A stretch of DNA of 64,000 nt from Thysanoteuthis rhombus (Eukaryota > Mollusca > Cephalopoda > Oegopsida > Thysanoteuthidae). The stretch lies in NCBI GenBank assembly GCA_963457665.1, contig OY735212.1:15621573-15685572 (forward strand). Direction: 5' to 3'. Position numbers and translations under genes: made by a program. Below the pieces are notes generated by a model. That model searched no databases, was not told where the DNA came from, and was given only the letters and a program-made list of their open reading frames with translations. Positions 47,339 through 58,554 of the stretch are shown in pieces (the first letter of the stretch is position 1; each line of letters starts with the position of its first letter).

Positions 47339-47340
<2 letters not shown>
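46955..47340. other. No recognisable gene
   Basis: Unique-looking DNA between two microsatellites. No motif was recognised. Confidence 0.5.
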
Positions 47341-47437
<97 letters not shown>

Positions 47438-47480
47438 AGACAGACAGTCAGACAGACAGACAGATTGATAGAGAGAGAGG
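47341..47480. repeat. (TA)n(GA)n microsatellite with a GACA tail
   Basis: About 20 TA units, 26 GA units, then GACAGACAG. It has the same order as at 1.7 kb. Confidence 0.97.
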
Positions 47481-47779
47481 GGGAAGGGAGAGGTAATATA
47501 AACACATGTATTCAATCTATGTGTTTACTCAACCATTGGTATCTCAGCTGTGGCGATATTTCGCACCACAAAGACTAAGTTGAATCTAATTCAAAAAGAT
47601 CCCGATAACGATTATAACAATCCATCAACGTAATTGTTATCAAACCACGCCAAGCAGAAGAAATGTACACCCCACTCTTCTTACCGGTTCCTTCAGCTTC
47701 CTAACAGATGCAATCGCACCTAAACGGCTCTATTTAGATCTACCTGAATTCTCCATCTGTCTACTTCTGCCAATTTACC

Positions 47780-48076
47780 CGTGTTTCATTTTAATCTAGA
47801 TGTTTTTAGTCTCGTCTAAATGTCAAAAACTGCCATTTGGATGTTTTTGATCAAATAAATTCATCGTAAAAAAGGTGTGTTTTTTTTTTTAATAAAGTAA
47901 TATTTTAATACAGTAAATGTTGAAGATTAATGTCAAATTTGGCTCAGTCATAATATGTAAAATATTTGCTAGGTTTTAGTTATATATCTGGAGAATGTGG
48001 ATGTTTCTAGGTGTTTTTAGTTATTTTGACTCAATTTTATACGTAAACATTTTAAATAAATCTGGTATCACCGCTT
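47780..48076 (+). mobile_element. MITE family 1, copy c
   Basis: ATCTAGATGTTTTTAGTCTC, AATGTCAAAAACTGCC, AATAAAGTAATATTTTAAT, GGATGTTTCTAGGTG and GACTCAATTTTATACGTAAA lie in the same order as copies a and b. The right end is TCTGGTATCACCG. The ends are more eroded than in copy a. Confidence 0.7.
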
Positions 48077-48624
48077 TTGCCTACCTATCCATTCTTACAG
48101 ATATGCACAGCCACAAATACGTAATTTCGAAATTTACTCACGTAACGTTTATACAAGTTTGGTACTTCAGCTGGAAGAATAATTAAAAAGCGATTTCCTT
48201 GCGTCACCGTATCAGTGTTTTCACTGTGACAGTGTTTTTGTTGTTTTTTTACGTCGCAATAGACCAGATAGAATTATGTTCAAATAAATCTCATGATAAG
48301 AGACGGGGGTGTAGAGCTGTCGAAGCTTATTAGAGCACCGATCCGGTAGCTCTGTAAGCAAGAAAAGACAACATGAACGAATGAGACGAAACGCTCTATG
48401 AGAAGTTGTTAGCCCCGGCACCTAAAAAGTTGGCACTACACCTACCTAAGATATAAATAAAATACAAGATACTTAGTTTGTACGGTTACTACTACCCGAA
48501 TGATGACTATTTGGCTTTTGTAGAACTCGGCGTGGCTCATTTTGTTCGTTATTCGACCGTCTTTGGGAAAGTTTTTTTGTAAGCAATGCTTCCCAGCCAT
48601 CAGGTTCTTTCTGTTGTCAAACTC
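48077..48624. other. No recognisable gene
   Basis: Short frames only. No motif was recognised. Confidence 0.5.
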
Positions 48625-48780
48625 CAGTACCATGTCTGCAGTTGATTTTATTCACCTACCGTAACAAGAACAATCCTCACAAAAAAAAAAAGGAATGTAT
48701 ACCGATGGGTAAAATCCATATTCTCCTGACGTGATTGCCAGGCGACTGTCATACTGATTGAGCTAAATTGACGGGGCCTG
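48625..48780 (-). mobile_element. SINE family C (minus strand)
   Basis: The minus strand reads TCAATTTAGCTCAATCAGTA (A box), then a decayed B-box region. The body that follows is GTGAGGATTGTTCTTG, TTACGGTAGGTGAATAAAAT and GTACTGGAGTTTGACAA. Confidence 0.7.
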
Positions 48781-48989
48781 GATATTGATGAAACTTTACA
48801 GTACCAATATACAAGGGCTTCTTTAAAAAGTAAATACATTTATACAAAAATATATCATTTATTGTTTTCTATTTGTTTTATACGCAAAACAAAAGTTGTA
48901 GTAATCATCTTCATAAAATAAGTAGGAGTGGAGTTTGACCCTGTAGCAGCCAGTCTTGACATTATTTAATCTTCTTTGATATCGAATCA

Positions 48990-49366
48990 TTTTAATCATA
49001 TTTGTCAAACTGTGTTTCTATAAGGCGTAAAGCAGATGATGGAAGAAATGCTAACGCAGGTAGAAATTGGGGGTGCAGGTGGCTCTGCTCCAGGGCCCCT
49101 TTTCCAATAGTTGGTGAGATTCGATGAAGAAGGAAAATTCGCAATAAATAGACATGCACCGTCGCTTGATTTGTGAAAAATAATTCCAAAGGCAGAATGA
49201 TTATTAATGCAGTTCATGTTATACTAACTAGGGTAGTGTATCGTCAGTGAAAATGGAGTAGGTGAACCACTATTTATACAACTTTTGAGGCCCACCTCCA
49301 CTGGGGGTCCGACTTCGAAGGAAGTTCTCAAATACTCCCCTTCCCGTCCCCTGCTACGCCACTGGT
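48990..49366. other. No gene; TIR family 2 right end at 49351-49365
   Basis: CTGCTACGCCACTGG at 49351-49365 is the inverted end of TIR family 2. The matching left end was not identified. Confidence 0.45.
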
Positions 49367-49493
49367 TCCTTATGAGAGAACGACCGGGTGAGAATTTACA
49401 CCCCACAAGGAAATTCTACTGTACATCAATGTCATTCATGCTCACCACGAAACCTTTTGTAGTTTTGTCTAGTCTAGCACTCTCAATGGCGTA

Positions 49494-49686
49494 CCAAGGG
49501 TTCTCAACACCCTTGGGGGGAGGGGGCAAAGACGGCACCAGGGAGTAGTTGCGCTACGTCTCAAGGGAGGGGATAAATGTTAATTAACAGGCTTTATGGG
49601 CCAGATGTAATTTCGCACCCCCTTCACATTTTCGCCCAGGAGTGAGGTTGACTATCCCCTCCCATCCGCTCTGGCTACGCCTCTGG
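49494..49686 (+). mobile_element. TIR element family 2, copy b (about 193 bp)
   Basis: The left end CAATGGCGTACCAAGGG and the right end CTGGCTACGCCTCTGG are imperfect inverted repeats (consensus CAGWGGCGTAGCCAGGG). The interior is rich in CCCC/GGGG and holds no gene. It is a non-autonomous DNA element. Confidence 0.65.
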
Positions 49687-49844
49687 GTACAGTTTTAAGT
49701 ATAAAATCTTTGAGAATTGTCATAGACACCTCAGGATATACATGTCTCAGCAGTCTCGAAAGGGTTAAGTGGAAACACGGAACCTTTGACGAACTCAATC
49801 CTAACCGAATAGTTACCCTATTAACCTGTTGATGCATGTGTGAA

Positions 49845-49846
<2 letters not shown>

Positions 49847-49916
<70 letters not shown>

Positions 49917-50164
49917 CACACATACACATATATATATACACACATACACATATATATATACACATATACATGTACGTATACATACATACACACATGTACG
50001 CATATATACATACACACGTGTACGTATACATAAATACACACATATATGTATATACACATACGCACGCATATATGTATATATAAATACACACACATACATA
50101 TATACACACACACATATATACATACACACTCATATATGCATACACACTCATATATGTATACACA

Positions 50165-50216
<52 letters not shown>

Positions 50217-50217
50217 C

Positions 50218-50303
<86 letters not shown>
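49847..50303. repeat. (TA)n arrays around a CA/TACA region
   Basis: TA arrays at 49847-49913 and 50168-50303 flank 250 bp of CACATA, CATACA and CTCATATA repeats. All frames here are repeat translations. Confidence 0.97.
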
Positions 50304-50305
<2 letters not shown>

Positions 50306-50875
50306 TGCATTCTCACAGACACGTAAATACAACTATAATGGTGTATCAAAATCTTCTAGGAAACTTGTTATTCAAATGATTTTGTGTCCTCTAGTCATGA
50401 GCTTATGCTATCTCTTTAGTTGAAGATGTGATGATTGTTTTACCCAGATATCTAAAAGATTTCCGTCAGAATTACATTGATTTGTGCGAATTTTGGAATC
50501 TTCCTGTCCCCACCCCCGGCTTGTACGCCGATGCCTCAAGTAAAAAAAAAACAGATGACAAAGCTGTACATAGCGTATCTACTCTAGAGAAGCGTATAAA
50601 CATGGTTAGAGACCATGTCGAAGGCTAATTGTCTTACTAGTTCTTTCGATCCTTCCATGAAGATCTTCCTGGTTTTAAGGAACTTTTTCTCATATAACTG
50701 TGTACGTATTCATCTATCTTAATTGTATCTCCCCACACAAGGGTTGAAAAAAAAAGTTCTGAGGAAAATGTTGTCACTTGAATATTTTCAAGTTTGCTCG
50801 AGTCAATTCGAAGACCGGAAACACAGTACTGTAGTGTATACTACATAGACACAGACATACACAATATAAATGTAC
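50304..50875. other. No recognised gene; one 66-codon frame
   Basis: The plus-strand frame 50428-50628 (LPRYLKDFRQNYIDLCEFW, TLEKRINMVRDHVEG) has amino acid use that looks more protein-like than its neighbours. I do not recognise it, and no splice acceptor is evident ahead of the Met. It is intronic with respect to the integrin gene if that model is right. Confidence 0.3.
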
Positions 50876-50876
50876 A

Positions 50877-50946
<70 letters not shown>
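50875..50946. repeat. (CT)n(TA)n microsatellite
   Basis: About 12 CT units and 22 TA units. Confidence 0.97.
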
Positions 50947-50947
<1 letters not shown>

Positions 50948-51221
50948 CAGAAACTATGTGGAAACTTTGAAATAATGGACCCTTCGATTGAAATAAGTTC
51001 AGTAGCGTATTTTCTGCAAAAACTAATTCCACAGAAATAACAAATATATCCAGCAATACCTTGATTAATGTTTTTGATTAGTGCGGATTTCGATGTAGTA
51101 TGATTGAGTTGTTGCCGTACGAATTGGTGTGATGAAGTATAACTTGAAATAAAAATACATCAAACTATATAGTGAGACCATGATTATTTGGAACGAACTG
51201 ACGGCACCATTCCAGGTATAA

Positions 51222-51223
51222 AC

Positions 51224-51283
<60 letters not shown>
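51222..51283. repeat. (CA)n(TA)n microsatellite
   Basis: A short CA run and about 22 TA units, roughly 170 bp inside the intron from the integrin donor site. Confidence 0.97.
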
Positions 51284-51285
<2 letters not shown>

Positions 51286-51447
51286 TACCAACTTTTTAAT
51301 ATCTTTTTAATGAAGTTTTTTTTTTTTCTCTTGCAACTACTCTGTCAATGAACACTTCGTGGAGGTCGGCTACATTCAAAAGACAGAGGAACCGACTGAC
51401 CAAATCTAATGTACGTTAAATAAAAACTTTGTATCTTCAGTACTTAC

Positions 51448-51611
51448 CAACTTGTTGCTTGGTCAACGTGTAAAGCCACGGCATATCCAAACATGCTTCC
51501 ATTTATCCCTTTTTGAATATAGAATTTTTCCAAGTCAATATTAAAGGCTTCTGTCCATCCCGTCCATAAGAACAGAAAAAATAACAGGCTAGTAATCCGA
51601 ACGGTATCCAT
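51448..51611 (-). CDS. Integrin alpha subunit, first coding exon (partial gene)
   Basis: Integrin alpha chains pair with a beta chain at the plasma membrane as receptors for matrix or cell ligands. The exon starts at the ATG 51611-51609. Residues about 1-22 form a signal peptide: a short charged start (MDTVR), a hydrophobic core (TSLLFFLFLWTGW), and small residues before the cut (TEA|F). The mature start FNIDLEKF, followed by GSMFGYAVALH, matches the conserved FNLD...G..FGYSVALH opening of the integrin seven-blade beta-propeller. The 164-nt exon ends in a split codon TG before the donor GTAAGTACTG (GT at 51447-51446). This is consistent with a Trp starting the family's WLLVGAP segment in exon 2. 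No other integrin exon was recognised in the window, so intron 1 would exceed 51 kb. Invertebrate alphaPS or alpha4/9-like types are possible; the subtype cannot be told from this exon. Confidence 0.87.
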
Positions 51612-51950
51612 TTGAGTTAGAGTAAAAAAACAGAAGCCACCGCGCCGAACGGGGGAAATGAAAAATTAATAGCAGTATTTGAAATTATAGTGGAACCTGG
51701 CGTAGAATTTGGTGTAGTTGTAGTAGTAGCAGTAGTAGTTGTAGTTATAGTAGTAGTGGGATGAGGGAGAGTAGTATTCTTTAAAGGATGAAGATGTTGA
51801 TGAAGAACTATGTAGTTACGAAGAGGAGGGAGAAAAAGTTAGATGATGGTGCTATTGCTACTGTTGCAGGCATCTAACTTCGCCCAACTTCAAAACTTTG
51901 GTTCTTCGTGTTTCGAGCAAATAGTATCACTTCTTGTGTTGTTGCCTTTT

Positions 51951-51985
<35 letters not shown>

Positions 51986-52187
51986 GCTTTTTTATCCTGC
52001 TTTTATTTGTTTGGTTTTAGTTCTCTCTTATTTTTTTCTCCCATCCTGTGACTTCCGCACAAGGCACTCATTCGCAAGGATAACCGCAGCCGTGCCGAAC
52101 ACCAGAGAGGAAGGAGAAGTGAAGAGGGGGAGTGATGAAGGAACGAAGAGCAAGAGGTACTTGGGATGAAGAGGATGATGTATAAGT

Positions 52188-52192
<5 letters not shown>
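51612..52192 (-). promoter_or_regulatory. Probable 5' UTR and promoter side of the integrin gene
   Basis: Upstream of the start codon (higher coordinates) lie an A/T-rich leader, a short GC-rich patch (CACCGCGCCGAACGGGG at about 51638), (GTA)n-type trinucleotide runs at 51718-51760, and a (TTTC)n tract at 51951-51983. No TATA box or transcription start was identified by eye. The role is inferred only from position. Confidence 0.3.

Positions 52193-52241
<49 letters not shown>
52193..52241. repeat. (CT)n microsatellite
   Basis: About 24 CT units. Confidence 0.97.
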
Positions 52242-52243
<2 letters not shown>

Positions 52244-52269
52244 ACCAGGCAGTCACCTCGCAGCCACGG

Positions 52270-52990
52270 CTGTAATTTTTGCCATTTTATGGCCGAATTC
52301 TTGGAATCTGGCCTTTATGAAAAAACATTTGGCCATTAACTATTTCGGTTTGGCCATATTTGAATTTTTGAACATCTTTAATATAATGAGACAAACTGAA
52401 ATAAAACAAAACCATGTCAAAAACTGCACGTCTGATGAAAAAAATTGTACGTATCTGGCCATTTTATGGCTAAATCTGGCATTTTCTGCAAGTATTTGGC
52501 CATTAACTTTCTCGGTTTAGCCATTTTTATGATCAAATTTTAAACAAACTGCAATTAAACAAAACCATGTCTTGGACTGCACGTCTATTTAGTGTTTTTT
52601 GTACATGTATGGCTATTTTATAGTCAAATTTGACAAATTTGGCCTTTTTTTAAAGCATTTGGCCATTTAATTTTTTGGACATTTTCAATTGAAAAACTGA
52701 AACAGACTAAAAAAAAAAAAAAAACGAGATCATGTCTCAAACTATGTACTTATTTATTTTTCTTATGGTACTTGCATAGTACGAGAACCCCTGCTTTAGT
52801 ACTTAAAAGTATAGCATTGATTGAGCAAAGTTTTCTTTGCTACAGTGATACCTAAAATAAATTCTTTTTTTTTCGTCTTTTTTTTTTTTTTGGCGTGCAA
52901 AGCAGCATTGCAATGTTTTACAAACAATTTTGGCATTTAGCCATTTTTTTACCCCTTTGGCGTGTTTTTAGCCAGAAACGTCTCCAACTA
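52270..52990 (+). repeat. Degenerate tandem repeat, about 3.5 units of 150-180 bp (TGGCCATTT family)
   Basis: Unit starts are near 52278 (GCCATTTTATGGCCGAAT), 52457 (GGCCATTTTATGGCTAAAT) and 52610 (GGCTATTTTATAGTCAAAT). Each unit continues ATTTGGCCATTAA, an A-rich part with AAACTGAAATAAAACAAAAC and then ACCATGTC...CTGCACGTCT. A fourth, partial unit is at about 52930 (GGCATTTAGCCATTTTTTT). AGAACCCCTGCTTTAGTAC at 52781 resembles an inverted hAT end. No coding content. Confidence 0.75.
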
Positions 52991-53115
52991 TTAAGCAACC
53001 CGGCCATCACCACCACCAACAACAGTAACACCATTTACGGTTAAAACCTTGACGATGATGCTTGTAATGTTGTGTTGTCGGTATTTATGTGTGTATAAGT
53101 CTGTATGTGTGTCTG

Positions 53116-53117
<2 letters not shown>

Positions 53118-53206
<89 letters not shown>

Positions 53207-53231
53207 GAGTGTGTTTGTGTGTGTGTATGTG
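53118..53231. repeat. (GT)n microsatellite
   Basis: About 40 GT units with a few interruptions at the right end. Confidence 0.97.
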
Positions 53232-53319
53232 CGTGTGTATCTGCGAGTCTTTCAATCTAAGTGACGGGAGAAGCTAATATGAGTGTACATATTGATGCGT
53301 TGCTCTGTCTCTCTTCTTT

Positions 53320-53358
53320 ACCCACACTATCTCTCTCCCTGTCTCTCTCTCATCTCCT

Positions 53359-53401
<43 letters not shown>

Positions 53402-53410
53402 CTATCTATG
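53320..53410. repeat. (CT)n and (TATC)n microsatellite
   Basis: CT repeats run into about seven TATC units at 53383-53409. Confidence 0.95.
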
Positions 53411-53513
53411 TATTTGTCTGTTGTTTTTTTCCCTTCTCTTCTCCCTGGCTGAGAAATTGTGTGTGTGTGCGTGCATAAGTATATGAGTGTGGGTGGTTGT
53501 GTGTGCGTGTGTC

Positions 53514-53715
53514 CAGAGCCGTAACAAGTGATTGAGGTAATTTGGGAGGACCATAAGGCTTGGCCACTTGAGAGTGACCCCATCAACATCTCGTGAGATT
53601 CGTCAGTTGAAATGCAGTTGCTTCTCTACTTTTAGTTTTATAAAGATATGGTGCCCCCCTCCATTTGGGAGCCTGGGGGAACTTTATAGCCCCTTCACCT
53701 CTCAGCTATGCTTCT

Positions 53716-53716
<1 letters not shown>
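53514..53716 (+). mobile_element. TIR element family 2, copy c (about 203 bp)
   Basis: The left end CAGAGCCGTAACAAGTG and the right end CAGCTATGCTTCTG are imperfect inverted matches to CAGWGGCGTAGC. The interior has no gene. GT microsatellite sequence flanks both sides. Confidence 0.6.
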
Positions 53717-53754
<38 letters not shown>

Positions 53755-53790
53755 GGGAGAGAGGGGGAGGGAGAGAGAGAGAGAGAGGTC
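53716..53790. repeat. (GT)n(GA)n microsatellite
   Basis: About 11 GT units followed by GA and GGGA repeats. Confidence 0.95.
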
Positions 53791-54340
53791 TATGTTGCAT
53801 CAACACTCTTGTCAAGCAATTGAAGCTTGACTGAATCAATGAGACCTTGTATGATGGGCTTGTTTATTTACTTTTTTCAAAACTAAGTTATAGAGCTATT
53901 GATACTCACTTTCTCCGTCTATCAAGACAATATAAATGGGCGTCCGTTCAAGGAGAGGGGGGATTGCCTCCTTCCCGCTGTACCCGAGCTTCCCACTGAG
54001 GGCGAGGGAGTTGGAAAATCGGAGCCTTATAGTCAATAAACGGTTATGGTTCACGCAATTCAAACCTTATGTTACCATATAAAAGGACTAGATCATTGTA
54101 TTCGCTGGGGCTCACTCAATCGTGTCACCCCAGGGTCAGGTATCTGTCAACGGTCATGTGCACCATCTGACATCTGGACCGTACAGTGGATCGCACTAAT
54201 TTACACTGCTAATGGCAGGTTGAATGCCTATCATATAACAGGGTTGTCACTAAGATGTATTACAAATATACCCTTCCCCACTAGCGGGAAATATAAATGC
54301 GTTTTCCCGACCTAACCTGTAAAAGCAGCAGCGGACGCCC
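53791..54340. other. No recognisable gene
   Basis: The plus-strand frame 54046-54315 has no domain that I recognise. The rest is non-coding. Confidence 0.4.
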
Positions 54341-54344
54341 TTGA

Positions 54345-54690
54345 CAATATATCCATACTCCGTGAATTTCAATGAAATTTCCTGGTTTGGTCTCATTAAA
54401 TTTTGGGACGGATCCTGGATTTTTTTCCAATTGAGAGAAATTAGTTTTGTTTATATATTTATATGTATTCAATCGTGTTTATTTGTCTCTCTGTCCTCCC
54501 AGTATCTCCTAAAGTTCAGAATGATTTTCAATGACATTTTGTGAAATTTTTAGATGAATCCAGGATTTTTATTTCCACCGAGGAATATGTTTCGTGTATA
54601 ATGACAATAATCCGAAGTATGAAAAATCGAAACTTACTGGAACCTCCACTGCCATTGGCAGAGGCATGCACTCTCCGGGTGCTTTCTAGT
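54345..54690 (+). repeat. Dispersed repeat family G, diverged copy
   Basis: CGTGAATTTCAATGAAATTTC, TCATTAAATTTTGGGACGGA and TCCTGGATTTTTTTCC are followed by a second round (CAATGACATTTTGTGAAATT, ATCCAGGATTTTTATTTCC). The end is GGCAGAGGCATGCACTCTCC. The doubled internal block is also seen in the 20-kb copy. Confidence 0.6.
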
Positions 54691-54734
54691 TATATGTGCG
54701 TGTTTGTTAAATACAGGTATCAGCTACTTTTCAA

Positions 54735-54818
54735 GTCCACCTTTGGCCACTTTCTCACTTTTACGAAAAAAGGGCGAAAACGAATAACCGCTCAGCGTTT
54801 GTTCTACATCAAGCCGTG

Positions 54819-54865
<47 letters not shown>

Positions 54866-55040
54866 AGTCTCCAGTACCTCCCACCACCCAAACATCTAAC
54901 GACTCAACCTAACATACCATCGTCACCATTTTGGGGGATGGAATGTGTAGACGATCAAAGATTTTCCAATATAAATTGATGGTAGGTGCGTCTTCGCTTT
55001 GCGCTATTTCGGCTTACGAGATGTTTTTATAATGCTTTAT
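54735..55040 (+). repeat. Dispersed repeat family H, copy 2, with internal (CT)n
   Basis: It shares CACTTTTACGAAAAAAGGGC, ACCATCGTCACCATTTTGG, CCAATATAAATTGATGG and GCTTTGCGCTATTTCGGC with 27495-27800. A (CT)n tract at 54824-54861 lies inside the copy. Confidence 0.6.
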
Positions 55041-55390
55041 TTTCGGATAGCGAGAGAAACCTACATACGTGTTTGTGTGTGTTTCATTTCAAGCGTCAGA
55101 GGAAACTAATGCATGTGATCGACTTGTTAGATTTGAATTTGAACTGCGTCAGCGAATCGTATGCAATACGGACTTTTACCGCTACCCTTCTGTTCGATCG
55201 TTGTTTAGAAATGCCCGAGAGTCTACTTCGAAGGAGACAGTCGAAACTAGGTGGTATCTTGATTAATTTTTTTTTCTGTCTAATTCCCCAATCTAGGGTA
55301 CATGCTGTTGCCCAGCGAAAAAGTAATCAATACTTGAAGGTCGTGTACTAAATTCTCCTCAAAGTAGGGACTGCAACCCTTCAGGTGATT
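55041..55390. other. No recognised gene
   Basis: A plus-strand frame of 121 codons (54986-55351) overlaps the family H copy at its start and has no known domain. It is probably chance. Confidence 0.4.
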
Positions 55391-55391
55391 C

Positions 55392-56100
55392 AAAAATGCC
55401 AATATCGACCTGTTTTGAAAATGCCAAAATTAACATGAACTTGAATTGACGCTAAGAGGTCAAATGAGGTCAGCACCACATATCTCATGTTCAGCCTTTG
55501 GTCAAATTACCAATGTACACAATGTGGCAGCCGATAGGGTGCAGCTGTCTCCTTTAGGTTTGAAAATGCTTAAATTGACCTAGCCCCCAAGTTAGAGATC
55601 AACAGATTTATTGCGGTCAAGTTACCTCTATATACAAATCTGGAGCCCATAGAGAGCAGCCGTCTCTATTGGATTTGAAAATACCAAAATTACTCTTTCT
55701 GAAAATGCCAAAATTGACTATAAGGAATCACCAGGGGTCAGTGCCACCTGCACTATTCATCGTCTGGTCAAGTTACCTCTGTACACAAATTGTCTCCGTT
55801 GGATTTGAAAATGCTCTAATTCACCTGATCCTGAATTAGCGATCATTTTGAGGTGAAGATACCCTCGTACACAAATTTGCTTTCTTTAGGATGCAGCTGT
55901 CTCCATTTGATTTAAGATTAACAAAATTGACCTAACCCCAACTAGAATCGACATGGACATAAATTGACCTGAAGAGGTCATCATTCTCTATCATATGTTC
56001 ATCTTGATGTCATGTTACCTTTGTACACAAATTTGCAGCCTTTAGGATGCAGCCGTCTCTTAGATTTGAAAATGCCAAAATGGACCCTTGGGGTCACCAT
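55392..56100 (+). repeat. Degenerate tandem repeat, five to six units of 105-170 bp
   Basis: Units begin near 55392, 55560, 55674, 55804, 55911 and 56064 with TTTGAAAATGCCAAAATTGA or close variants. They end with TCAAGTTACCTCTGTACAC, AAATTTGCAGCC, and GGATGCAGCCGTCTC. Internal GAGGTCA and GGTCAGCACCAC blocks are present in the longer units and missing from the shorter ones. No reading frame is conserved. Confidence 0.85.
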
Positions 56101-56150
56101 GGGTAATAATACAAATTGTTAAAAATAACAGACAAACTCTGATTTTTTTT

Positions 56151-56237
56151 GGTTAATTTTTCTAGTTTGCGTACAAACCGTTTATTAATGTCACCAATTT
56201 TTCTTAAAAACGTTTAAAATTCATTAATAAAAGGTTT

Positions 56238-56261
<24 letters not shown>
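56151..56261. repeat. Inverted repeat, 40-bp arms
   Basis: Arms are 56151-56190 and 56222-56261 with about 37 of 40 positions complementary (GGTTAATTTTTCTAGTTT and its partner AAACTAGAAAAATTAACC) around a loop of about 31 bases. The right arm overlaps the start of the Penelope-like fragment. Confidence 0.85.

Positions 56262-57178
<917 letters not shown>

Positions 57179-57261
<83 letters not shown>
57179..57261. repeat. (TA)n microsatellite
   Basis: About 41 TA units. Confidence 0.97.
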
Positions 57262-57267
<6 letters not shown>

Positions 57268-57693
57268 ATAAGTATTTACTTAGCTTCTAGTCGCTTGGTT
57301 TTTACAGTCAAAACGGGAACATTAGACAAGAAGTGCCTCTTTTTACTATCAACAAAATAGGGAATTCATTTAGTCATGTTTTGTGGTTCTGATTTCTAAA
57401 TTTCTGAAAAATGTTTTCTCCGACGTATGTACGAAGGTGTTTTTAGTGGACATGACCTGTCTGCCCTACTACCTCGAAAAGCAGCATTCGAAATCCTGGC
57501 TTTCAACTTGGCTTGTACAAATATCATATCAATAGGAAATGCGTAACAGTTTCAACTAGCACAGCAAAACAATATAAGCAGATGGAAGTCTACGATAATT
57601 GCATAAATCTGGTAAATTCTACGTTCAATTTTGATGATTTACTCTAGGTCTCAGTATAAAGTTATCTTATTAGATAAATAGACTTCAAATGAA

Positions 57694-57696
<3 letters not shown>

Positions 57697-57743
<47 letters not shown>

Positions 57744-57745
57744 TA
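57697..57745. repeat. (TA)n microsatellite next to the hammerhead
   Basis: About 20 TA units on the downstream side (minus-strand sense) of the ribozyme at 57757-57812. Confidence 0.97.
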
Positions 57746-57756
57746 ATAGATTGTGG

Positions 57757-57812
57757 ATTCGCTACACAAACTAGCTCATATTTCTGCCCTCTTTGGGCCT
57801 CATCAGGCGAAT
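57757..57812 (-). ncRNA. Hammerhead ribozyme (type I) with extended stem III
   Basis: Minus-strand reading. Stem I is ATTCGC with GCGAAT, six perfect pairs (57807-57812 and 57757-57762). The core CTGATGA is at 57800-57806. Stem II has G-A at the base and then GCCC/GGGC around loop AAAGA. GAAA is at 57781-57784. Stem III is A-U, then alternating wobble and A-U pairs (ATATGA with TTGTGT). Cleavage is expected after A57763 in GUA. All invariant bases are present. Decayed relatives at 21.4 and 36.0 kb have C-G where this copy has U-G in stem III, which is consistent with paired evolution of the stem. Confidence 0.85.
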
Positions 57813-58190
57813 GTATATGTATATATATCTAGGGAGAGAGAGAGAGAATCTGGTCGATTTTAGCCACTTTGGGAGACTTATCAGCTGTAAATAACAATAC
57901 TCGGCAACACTTATTTGATCCCTTTTTTCAGCCTGCACGTCAATTTGGTCGGCAAATTAGGAGCATGCACCCCCCATGACCCCATACAATCATTTGATAC
58001 TCCCCTGCACACACACATACACACGCGCCCACACGCACACATAGACAGATATCGTCCTGGGCGCAATGCGTCGAGCTTACAGTGTTATTTAGCAAGCTTA
58101 TCTCAACTATAAACTACTGCAATTAGTTCGATCCTAAGTGCGGCTTAACAATTATAGCCTCGAACCGGGCTGAACAAAGGTTAGTAGATA

Positions 58191-58193
<3 letters not shown>

Positions 58194-58225
<32 letters not shown>
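58194..58225. repeat. (TA)n microsatellite
   Basis: About 15 TA units. Confidence 0.93.
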
Positions 58226-58228
<3 letters not shown>

Positions 58229-58550
58229 AGTGTACAAACGTGATGTCCAGCCTGAGAGAATTAATGCTTCCACCCTTTATTCGATCAAATCATTCTGTAA
58301 GCATGTTATGTAGGTGTGTCTGGAGTGTAAAACTGACAATTGCTCTCAATATTTCTTTGTATGCATTTTGTTTTGACCAAATGAAACATTGAGAGGACAT
58401 AATTTTCGATCAAGCTGTCATACGAAACGCACGCTCGTTTTTACCAAATCTATAATTGCTACAAGCTTGATTATTTCACTTTGGCAGGAGCAAGCAATAC
58501 TATTAGACGTTATTTTATAGGTTTTGGTCAAAACGCCCTGTTGGAAGGAG
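58226..58550. other. No recognisable gene
   Basis: AT-rich DNA upstream of the Tc1 relic. It may include its eroded left part. Confidence 0.4.
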
Positions 58551-58554
58551 CTGT

